This document shows positions 57,356-64,000 of a DNA stretch of 64,000 bases, in pieces. The DNA lies in the NCBI GenBank assembly GCA_000155695.1, contig DS990593.1, forward strand, positions 102,131 through 166,130. The letters are read 5' to 3'. Position 1 is the stretch's first letter. Each line of letters starts with the position of its first letter. The translations under genes and the position numbers were made by a program. The notes under the pieces are model-generated. The model was not told where the DNA came from. It was given only the letters and a program-made list of their open reading frames with translations, and did not search any database. Source of the DNA: Verrucomicrobiia bacterium DG1235 (GTDB taxonomy: Bacteria > Verrucomicrobiota > Verrucomicrobiia > Opitutales > Opitutaceae).

Positions 57356-60300
57356 TTAACCGCAAGGGCAATCTTCATCGATAAGGTCGACTACCACGAG
57401 GAAGGGCTGGTCATGATCTGACGAGTCCTCGGGATCAACGTACAGGCCGACAAGATCTCCAGCTTGTGCTTCAAATCCCTCGCCGTTCGCTATTGCAGCG
57501 TTGTAGATTTCCAGAGCGTTGGAAGTCGTGCCAGCGCCATCAGCTACGAACAATCCGTTTGTGTATCCAAACGAGTCGAGAGATGCACCGTCTGTTAGAG
57601 CCCAAATTGCTCCCTGGATTTCTGCGTCCGTATAGTTGGTGCCATTATTGTCGCCGTTGTCAGTCCCTTCGAAGTCTTGGTTCACGATCCAGTTGATTAG
57701 ATCCAAGTTTTCGACTGCTGTTTCGCCGTTTGTACCAACTCCTCCGAAACCACCTACGCCTTGTAGCGCGTTGGTTGGTAATTCGCCATCTGCTGCGATG
57801 TAAAGCTCTGCATTGATCTCAGGAGCGTCATCAATAGGAGTTCCCGCTTGTCCAAAAAGGACTGTGTCAAAAACAGAAAGACAATACGCGTTTTCGTAGA
57901 TGCCGTCGATACTTGCGTCGTTTGCTCCAGTTATTTGGACAGTGAAAGCATCTGAAGATGTTCCAGCTGGCTCATTCTCGTCAATAATCTGAAAGGTAAT
58001 CGGACCTGTTGGGAGCGTTGCCTTAACTTTATCGAGCGTATCGTTGGCTCCGCAGAAGGTGACTTCTACGTTGGCTGTGGCGATATTGCCGAATGCGTCA
58101 GAAACGGTGTATTCCATCGTTTCGACTGCTTGCTCGCCTGCCATGAGATCTGCGAAAGCGGTTTCACCGTCGAAGCAAAGCTGTCCGTTGACGAGGCTTA
58201 CGAGAACTCCGCTAGAGAGTTCAACAGGAGCTCCACCTTCTGTTAGGGCGAGCCCATCGATTGCAAGAACCGTAATGCTGCCGGAAGCTGTGTCGTTCGC
58301 AGCGACGTCGACTTTAACTTCCTCGTTGTAGCAGCCTTTTCCTTCGTCGTCTTCTAGTGACGGTAGAATTTCGACCACGCCTGAGTCGACGTCTTCGGTT
58401 TCCTGTCCGGCGTTGACGGTGACGGACGCGGTCTTGCCGTTTACGGCGTCGACGACGTCTGAGTCTATGGTGTCGTCGTTTCCTGCGTCGGCTGCGACGA
58501 ACTGCTTGTTCTCTGCGGCTGAGTCTTCGAACATGACGGAGTATTCGCCGGCTACGAGGTTGTCGAAGCGGTAGGTGCCGTCGGCGAGGGTGTTCGTGGT
58601 GGCGACGGTGTTGCCCGCGGCGTCGAGTAGAGTGACGAGCTTGCCTTCAACTGCGACGTCGCCTGTGTCGTCGATGTCGTTGCGGTTCTCGTCGCAGAAG
58701 TAGCGTCCTGAGAGGGATCCGAGTTCCTCGACCACGCCTGCGTCGACGTCCTTGGTCTCCTGTCCTGCGTTTACGGTGACGGATGCGGTCTTGCCGTTTG
58801 CGGCGTCTACGACGTCTGAGTCTATGGTGTCGTCGTTTCCTGCGTCGGCTGCGACGAACTGCTTTTTCTCTGCGGCCGAGTCTTCGAACATGACGGAGTA
58901 TTCGCTGGCTACGAGGTCGTCGAAGCGGTAGGTTCCGTCGGCGAGTGTGTTCGTGGTGGCGACGGTGTTGCCCGCGGCGTCGAGTAGAGTGACGAGCTTG
59001 CCTTCAACTGCGACGTCGCCTGCGTCGTCGATGTCGTTGCGGTTCTCGTCGCAGAAGTAGCGTCCTGAGAGGGATCCGAGTTCCTCGACCACGCCTGCGT
59101 CGACGTCCTTGGTCTCCTGTCCTGCGTTTACGGTGACGGATGCGGTCTTGCCGTTTGCGGCGTCTACGACGTCTGAGTCTATGGTGTCGTCGTTTCCTGC
59201 GTCGGCTGCGACGAACTGCTTTTTCTCTGCGGCCGAGTCTTCGAACATGACGGAGTAATCGCCGGCTATGAGGTTGTCGAAGCGGTAGGTGCCGTCGGCG
59301 AGTGTGTTCGTGGTGGCGACGGTGTTGCCCGCGGCGTCGAGTAGAGTGACGAGCTTTCCTTCAACTGCGACGTCCCCTGTGTCGTCGATGTCGTTGCGGT
59401 TCTCGTCGCAGAAGTAGCGTCCTGAGAGGGATCCGAGTTCCTCGACCACGCCTGCGTCGACGTCCTTGGTTTCCTGTCCGGCGTTGACGGTGACGGACGC
59501 GGTCTTGCCGTTTGCGGCGTCGACGACGTCTGAGTCGATGGTGTCGTCGTTACCGGCGTCGGCTGCGACGAACTCCTTTTTCTCTGCGGCTGAGTCCTCG
59601 AACATGACGGAGTATTCGCCGGCTACGAGGTTGTCGAAGCGGTAGGTTCCGTCGGCGAGTGTGTTCGTGGTGGCGACGGTGTTTCCGTCGGAATCGAGAA
59701 GTGTGACCAGCTTTCCGGCGACTGCGACATCTCCTGTGTCGTCGATGTCGTTTCGGTTCTCGTCGCAGAAGTAGCGACCGGAGAGGGAGCCTGGAATTGG
59801 ATCGCCAGGGGTGTAGCAAAGATCGTCGATTGCTCCGGAGCCAGGCAGGTTGACGACCATTTTCGCTACGCCGGAGGCGTCGAGCTCTACGAGAGCTTGG
59901 CCGTTGTTGCCGGTCGCTGGCATGGCGACTGTCTTAATGAGATTTCCGCCGGCGTCGTACAAATCGATGGTGCCGGTGGATTCCTCGATATCGAGTACGC
60001 GGATGGAGTCGAGCTCAGCAAGCTTGTCGAATTCGAAGGTGATAGTGCCTCCTCCTGCGTTGTCGTCAGGATCGCTGGCGTCGCCATCTTCCGAGATGAT
60101 CAGTACTTTGCCGAGACCGTTGTAAGAGAGGTCGCTGTCGCCGCCTGTGGTGTTGTTGGTATCGAAAACCATCGCTGCGTTTTCGCCGGAGGTATCGCCG
60201 GCGCGAGTAGCGGTGATCGTGACGCCTTCGAACTGATCTGAGATGGTGGCCCCGGTCTGGAGTTCATTGAATCTTACGCAAACGTCGTCTCCTTCGCATC

Positions 60301-61183
60301 CTTCGGTTGGCTTGAGTTCGATTTTGTCGATGCGGACGTATTCGCCGTTGTCCTTCCATGCGACGAGCTTGATTTCGGCGCCGGCTGGAATGTCGAGGTT
60401 TTCGATGGTGAATTCGCTGAAGCTGCCGTCGTTTGAGCCTCCGCCGTCGGACTGGCGATCGAGCATGACGGTTTCAACCAAAACGCCGTCAACGAACACT
60501 TTGATCTTGGACACGCCGTCCGTTTCGTCCTGGGCAAAGATTGAGAGGTTGTAGGAACCTGTCTCGCCATTGAAGTTTGTTTTCAGTCCTCCGTCGTGGC
60601 CGCAGTCGAGCCGGACGAGTTCGCCGCCGGAGGCTTGGGAGCCGCTCTCGACTGTGAAACCGCCGAAGCGAACCATGTCTTCAGCTTCGATGACGATGCA
60701 ATCGCTAGATGGCGGTGGTGGAGGAGGAGTCTTTTCGCCAGCGTCGAGGCACTTGTAGTCGACCCAGTCACCTTTGACGTTGCAGCAGCTGCCTACAGTG
60801 AGCTGAGCGCCAGCTGGGGGAGTTCCGTAGCCGTGACCGGTGTAGAAAGTGAAGAAGTCCTGATTGGAGCCTTCCTGCTCGATTTCGATTAGGATGTAAC
60901 AGTTTCCGTATTGGTCGGTTACGCGGAAATAACTCTCGGCGTAGATCTGACCCCCGTTTCCAACTTCGTTTCCGTCGTTGTCGATTTGAGCTCTCTGGCC
61001 GTAGCGGTCGTTGGCGTTCTCGTTTCTGCATGAATCGCCCGAGAGTGATCCGTCATTGTCTTTGACGGTGATGCATGTGGTTGCCGATGCCGGCATTTCA
61101 AAACGATCGCCTCTGCTCAGGTTTCCGTCGTTTGCGAGGTCAGCTTCCGTAAAAGCGGTGAATTCGTATTTTCTGTAGCTCAT
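57356..61183 (-). CDS. Large repeat-containing adhesin, probable type I secretion substrate
   Basis: The ATG at 61183 (MSYRKYEFTAFTEADL) gives 1275 residues; an upstream TTG at 61276 is less likely. No signal peptide is present. In order there are: a Cys-containing N-terminal region (1-160), a Pro-rich spacer with PPPPPPSSD, a CBM6-like beta domain starting IEAEDMVRFGGFTVES, another beta domain with CVRFNELQTGATI and four nearly identical SdrD-B/Cna-B-like repeats of 119 residues (SLSGRYFCDENRNDIDD to VDAGVVEELG). A VCBS/cadherin-like stretch (TVSDAFGNIATANVEVTF) and a C-terminal region ending DEDCPCG follow. The protein is acidic, rich in Asp and Asn, and suited to calcium binding. The lack of an N-terminal signal and the nearby TolC and ABC exporter genes suggest type I secretion from a C-terminal signal. 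Confidence 0.82.
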   Translation of the reverse strand: MSYRKYEFTAFTEADLANDGNLSRGDRFEMPASATTCITVKDNDGSLSGDSCRNENANDRYGQRAQIDNDGNEVGNGGQIYAESYFRVTDQYGNCYILIEIEQEGSNQDFFTFYTGHGYGTPPAGAQLTVGSCCNVKGDWVDYKCLDAGEKTPPPPPPSSDCIVIEAEDMVRFGGFTVESGSQASGGELVRLDCGHDGGLKTNFNGETGSYNLSIFAQDETDGVSKIKVFVDGVLVETVMLDRQSDGGGSNDGSFSEFTIENLDIPAGAEIKLVAWKDNGEYVRIDKIELKPTEGCEGDDVCVRFNELQTGATISDQFEGVTITATRAGDTSGENAAMVFDTNNTTGGDSDLSYNGLGKVLIISEDGDASDPDDNAGGGTITFEFDKLAELDSIRVLDIEESTGTIDLYDAGGNLIKTVAMPATGNNGQALVELDASGVAKMVVNLPGSGAIDDLCYTPGDPIPGSLSGRYFCDENRNDIDDTGDVAVAGKLVTLLDSDGNTVATTNTLADGTYRFDNLVAGEYSVMFEDSAAEKKEFVAADAGNDDTIDSDVVDAANGKTASVTVNAGQETKDVDAGVVEELGSLSGRYFCDENRNDIDDTGDVAVEGKLVTLLDAAGNTVATTNTLADGTYRFDNLIAGDYSVMFEDSAAEKKQFVAADAGNDDTIDSDVVDAANGKTASVTVNAGQETKDVDAGVVEELGSLSGRYFCDENRNDIDDAGDVAVEGKLVTLLDAAGNTVATTNTLADGTYRFDDLVASEYSVMFEDSAAEKKQFVAADAGNDDTIDSDVVDAANGKTASVTVNAGQETKDVDAGVVEELGSLSGRYFCDENRNDIDDTGDVAVEGKLVTLLDAAGNTVATTNTLADGTYRFDNLVAGEYSVMFEDSAAENKQFVAADAGNDDTIDSDVVDAVNGKTASVTVNAGQETEDVDSGVVEILPSLEDDEGKGCYNEEVKVDVAANDTASGSITVLAIDGLALTEGGAPVELSSGVLVSLVNGQLCFDGETAFADLMAGEQAVETMEYTVSDAFGNIATANVEVTFCGANDTLDKVKATLPTGPITFQIIDENEPAGTSSDAFTVQITGANDASIDGIYENAYCLSVFDTVLFGQAGTPIDDAPEINAELYIAADGELPTNALQGVGGFGGVGTNGETAVENLDLINWIVNQDFEGTDNGDNNGTNYTDAEIQGAIWALTDGASLDSFGYTNGLFVADGAGTTSNALEIYNAAIANGEGFEAQAGDLVGLYVDPEDSSDHDQPFLVVVDLIDEDCPCG
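58361..59788 (-). repeat. Four tandem 357-bp repeats in the adhesin gene
   Basis: Four head-to-tail copies lie at 59432-59788, 59075-59431, 58718-59074 and 58361-58717, each exactly 357 bp (119 codons). They encode one SdrD-B-like domain each. Differences are few: for instance the first copy has VAGKL and LLDSDGN where the others have VEGKL and LLDAAGN, and the last ends DVDSGVVEILP. Long identical DNA blocks remain between copies 2, 3 and 4, pointing to recent duplication or gene conversion. Copy number may vary between strains. Confidence 0.93.
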
Positions 61184-61415
61184 GAAGAGAAGGAGTAGAT
61201 GTTGCGCTGAATAGGCTTTGTGTAAAAAAAGCTTAAAGAGGAGTTCTATCGATCCAATTTGAGCCGGTCTTTGCAACCCTTAACATAAGTAGAGATACGA
61301 GATTGGCACACAATCAGGCTTAACCTTACTCTGACAGTGAGTTTCTAGTAGGCTTGAGCGCCTAAGAATGACGTAGGAGCGACTTCCCGACGGGGTTTTG
61401 CCCCCGAGTTTATGG

Positions 61416-62870
61416 CTACCAGCGAGGCGATACTACGGAGACGTAGTTCACGTACGCGGTGAGGGCGTCTCTTTGGGCGGCGATCGCGTTGCTCTCTGCG
61501 TTTGACCGCGTTTGCTCGGCCACGATGACCGAGGTGTAGTCGAGCTCTCCAGCGAGGAAGAGCCGGTGGGAGAGCTCTGCTGCCCGTCTGGCGGAATTGG
61601 ATTCAAGGGTGCGCAGCCTGAGTATTTCATGGCTTTGCGAAAGGGAGAATAGGGCGGAGTCAATTTCCGCCAGCGCGTTTGCGATGCCTCTCTCGTAGTT
61701 GAGGTAGGCGGCCTGGAGCTGAGCGGATTGCAAATCGATAGCTGCAAGGATTCTGCCTCTCCCGAGCAAGGGGGTGACTAGGCTTCCTATCATGTTTGCA
61801 GTGATACGTTCCAGGCTGGGCAGTTGTCCGGTTTCGCTCGCGGAGCTGCCTATTTGGCTGCTGAGGGAGAGGCTCGGGAGGCGGCTGGCTTTGGCGGCAT
61901 TGAGACGGTAAGCGCCGGAGTAGAGGCGGTGTTCGGTTGCTCTGATGTCCGGGCGGTTGTAGATTAGTTGCTCGACGGAGGGTGGCGGAGTTTTTTGCGG
62001 GGGCTGGACGAGCGGCCCTGACGGGATGAGGGAACGGACTTCGACGAGTGAAATCCCGAGAAGAATGGAGAGTTGGTTGGTGAGCTGGACTTCGTTGGCC
62101 TTCAAGCCCGCGAGAGTGGCTCGGGATTGGTAGAGCTGGCTTTCGGTTCGGCTGAAGTCGAGCGCGGTTGCATAGCCTTTCTCCAGAAGGCTGTCGATGC
62201 GGCCGAGGTTGTCGGCCCGGCGCGCTTCACTTTGCTCGGCAAGTGATATTTGGGCTTGGGTGCTGCGAAGTTGGAGATAGGTCGTAGCGACTTGCGAGGT
62301 GACGATTCGCTTCAGGTCGCGAAGCAGCTCCTCGTTGGCGGCGACTTCGTACTTCGTATCCTTGAGGGCAGCCCGGGCTTGTCCGAATACGTCGATTTGC
62401 CAAACGGCGTTTAAGTTGAGATCTGTTGTGAAGCGCAGCGTTTCGCGCTGGAACTCGTTGGAATCGACATCGAATTCGTTGACGGTCTCCTCAAGCGAGA
62501 GATCGACGCTCGGTAGAAGGGCCGCTCGGGAGCTTCGAAGTCCCGACAGCGCTTCTTGCAGGCGGGTCGCTCCGATGCGTATGTCCCATGATTGCTCATG
62601 AGCTATGCGGATGAGGGAATTGAGAGTTTCGTCTTCTAGGGCTTCCCACCAGAAATGAGAGTCTGAAGCCGCGAACTGTTCGGAGGGAAGGTTCGCCTCC
62701 GCGGAGGCTTGGCTCGGGAGCTCTAGGTCTTGGTTTCTTTGGATTTCGGAGGCTAGATCCTGTCCTCTCCGACTCACGCATCCGACGAAGGTGATGCAAA
62801 TCAGAGGCGCGATAGCTTTGATAGCGAGGTGTGGGAATTTGCTAGGGATGAGCTCCATTGGTTGGTTCAT
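61416..62870 (-). CDS. TolC-like outer-membrane efflux lipoprotein (NodT family)
   Basis: The 484-residue protein has a lipoprotein signal with lipobox ITFVGC (about 27-32). Two OEP-type repeats follow, each with long coiled-coil helices (e.g. SWDIRIGATRLQEALSGLRSS and GYATALDFSRTESQLYQS) and SLSLSSQIGSSAS-type beta strands. The NodT-type FWWEALEDETLNSLI segment follows the signal peptide. It forms the trimeric outer-membrane channel of a tripartite exporter. It is divergent from the type I ABC exporter gene, with 205 bp between, and 232 bp from the start of the adhesin, so the three probably form one secretion system. The membrane fusion protein is not in the window. Confidence 0.9.
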   Translation of the reverse strand: MNQPMELIPSKFPHLAIKAIAPLICITFVGCVSRRGQDLASEIQRNQDLELPSQASAEANLPSEQFAASDSHFWWEALEDETLNSLIRIAHEQSWDIRIGATRLQEALSGLRSSRAALLPSVDLSLEETVNEFDVDSNEFQRETLRFTTDLNLNAVWQIDVFGQARAALKDTKYEVAANEELLRDLKRIVTSQVATTYLQLRSTQAQISLAEQSEARRADNLGRIDSLLEKGYATALDFSRTESQLYQSRATLAGLKANEVQLTNQLSILLGISLVEVRSLIPSGPLVQPPQKTPPPSVEQLIYNRPDIRATEHRLYSGAYRLNAAKASRLPSLSLSSQIGSSASETGQLPSLERITANMIGSLVTPLLGRGRILAAIDLQSAQLQAAYLNYERGIANALAEIDSALFSLSQSHEILRLRTLESNSARRAAELSHRLFLAGELDYTSVIVAEQTRSNAESNAIAAQRDALTAYVNYVSVVSPRW

Positions 62871-63075
62871 TTGGAGGAGATATCGTATCTGCTTTGGGTA
62901 AGTTTAGTTTTCTGGCTGGAATGTTGAGGGTTGAGTTCCAGTTCGTTACAGCCAAACCCAAATAGAGTGTCGCCTCCAATGCTGTCTAATGTTCCTTCCT
63001 TCCATACGAACAAAAAATTCAGTACTCGTGGCAATTGCCCGATAAGTTAGTACCAGTCCTTCATCCTCTTACGAA

Positions 63076-64000
63076 ATGAATCCCCCACCAAGTGTCTCGA
63101 AAGCAACCGATGCGAAGGTCAGAGTTTTTGGCCTCCGCCAGGTGTGGTCGATCGTGGTCTTTTCCTTCGTTATAAACCTGCTCTATCTGACGGGGCCTTT
63201 GTTCATGCTTCAGATCTACGATCGCGTGCTTGCGAGCGCAAACATACCAACCCTGCTTGGGCTTTTGTTCATCGTAGTCGTGCTCTATGTCTTTTTCGGG
63301 GTTTTAGAGTTTATTCGCAGTCAGGTGATCGCCTCGAATGGGGAAGCAATCACTGAAACTCTGGCTGACGCCTCTTACCGGGTATCGGTTGCGAGCAGTT
63401 GCGAAGCGAATCCGAGCCTTGAAAAGGCGAGCGCTTTGGAGGATGTGGACAGGCTTCGCAGTTTTCTGAAATCTCCTACTTTTTCAGCCCTGTTCGACCT
63501 TCCATGGGCTCCGATCTTTTTGCTTTTTGTATTCGGACTTCACCCGATGCTGGGGGTGATCGCAACGATCGCGGCGGCGGTTTTGGCGGGATTGGCGATC
63601 GTGAACGAGAGGCTGTCCCGGAAGAATATCGCGAAGGCGACTTCGGTATCGACTGAGGCCAGAAAAAAGGCTCAGTACGCGCGTCGTAATGCGGTTTCTT
63701 TGCGGGGCAATGGAATGGTCGGAGCGGTCGGTCAGCTTTGGCGCGGCTCGGATCGCGAGGCCCGTCAGATCGGGCTTCGGACTGGGGCGATCAATTCTGG
63801 ATTTTCGACTGCAACCAAGACCCTGCGGCTTGCCATCCAATCCGTGATGCTGGCGGCGGGAGCGTATTTTGTCATCCAAGGCGAGCTCAGCGCTGGTGGA
63901 ATCGTGGCTGGATCTATCATTTTCTCTCGGGCCTTAGCCCCTCTCGAGCAAATATTGAGCAACTACACTCAGCTGGCCCGCGCTCGCGACAGCTATGCGA
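63076..64000 (+). CDS. Type I secretion ABC transporter (PrtD/LapB-like), 5' part
   Basis: Partial gene: 308 codons are visible and the frame is open at the right edge. The ATG at 63076 begins a short cytoplasmic leader and an ABC exporter membrane domain. TM1 lies in SIVVFSFVINLLYLTGPLFML, followed by QIYDRVLAS, the conserved motif of type I exporter permeases. Further TM segments lie near 60-80, 145-185 and 260-290, with DLPWAPIFLLFVFGLHP matching the PrtD/LapB/HlyB pattern. No C39 peptidase or C39-like domain precedes it. The ATPase domain lies outside the window. It probably exports the repeat adhesin encoded at 57356-61183. Confidence 0.9.
   Translation, partial: MNPPPSVSKATDAKVRVFGLRQVWSIVVFSFVINLLYLTGPLFMLQIYDRVLASANIPTLLGLLFIVVVLYVFFGVLEFIRSQVIASNGEAITETLADASYRVSVASSCEANPSLEKASALEDVDRLRSFLKSPTFSALFDLPWAPIFLLFVFGLHPMLGVIATIAAAVLAGLAIVNERLSRKNIAKATSVSTEARKKAQYARRNAVSLRGNGMVGAVGQLWRGSDREARQIGLRTGAINSGFSTATKTLRLAIQSVMLAAGAYFVIQGELSAGGIVAGSIIFSRALAPLEQILSNYTQLARARDSYA

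Noticed and set aside
58361-59788. Regular repeats considered as a CRISPR array
   Set aside because: The units are contiguous 357-bp coding repeats in frame with the adhesin, without short direct repeats and unique spacers.

Overview
The window looks like a chromosomal segment of a marine Verrucomicrobiota bacterium, most likely class Opitutia (Puniceicoccales/Opitutales, Pelagicoccus-like). The pointers are a small SWIB-domain protein, a VPDSG-type C-terminal sorting signal, protein families typical of that group, and few strong Shine-Dalgarno sequences. This placement is inferred from gene content, not from a marker-gene comparison.

Region 1 (1-27.2 kb) is a surface-polysaccharide locus. 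Two rightward genes (an acyltransferase tail and a GT11-like fucosyltransferase) face a block of 22 leftward genes (27244 down to 1577). The block encodes a FemAB-like protein, a chain-length regulator with a degenerate kinase domain, an Alg14/Alg13-like split glycosyltransferase, a hexapeptide acyltransferase, GT2 and GT4 glycosyltransferases, two pyruvyl-transferase-family proteins, a Wzy/WaaL-like membrane protein, an FrhB-like protein, a DNRLRE-domain secreted protein, a Wzm/Wzt ABC exporter with carbohydrate-binding tail, and a nonulosonic-acid cassette (CMP-sugar synthetase fused to a HAD phosphatase, a NeuB synthase without its SAF domain, and a GT42-like transferase).

Region 2 (27.2-34.3 kb) holds repeat-rich intergenic DNA on both sides of a secreted FN3/Ig-like protein. 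It is followed by a 1110-residue fusion of a fucokinase-like GHMP kinase with a UDPGP-type pyrophosphorylase, next to a GalU-like protein that has lost its nucleotide-binding loop. This pair is the strongest candidate for an undescribed sugar-activation system.

Region 3 (34.6-56.7 kb) is mostly housekeeping and envelope genes: tRNA-Ser(UGA), an IorAB-type molybdenum hydroxylase, ExbB and two TonB-like proteins, a SYLF lipid-binding protein, two atypical signalling proteins, SWIB, an EEP nuclease/phosphatase, a Ski2-like helicase, a YfcE-like phosphoesterase, a CPBP protease, a zinc-ribbon protein, a PpiD/SurA-like chaperone, a YihY/BrkB protein, a GYF_2 membrane protein, argS and a divergent thymidine-phosphorylase-family gene.

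Region 4 (56.7-64 kb) has a 59-residue VPDSG-CTERM protein and a type I secretion unit: a large adhesin with four tandem 357-bp SdrD-B-like repeats, a TolC-like lipoprotein, and the start of a PrtD/LapB-like ABC exporter cut by the window end.
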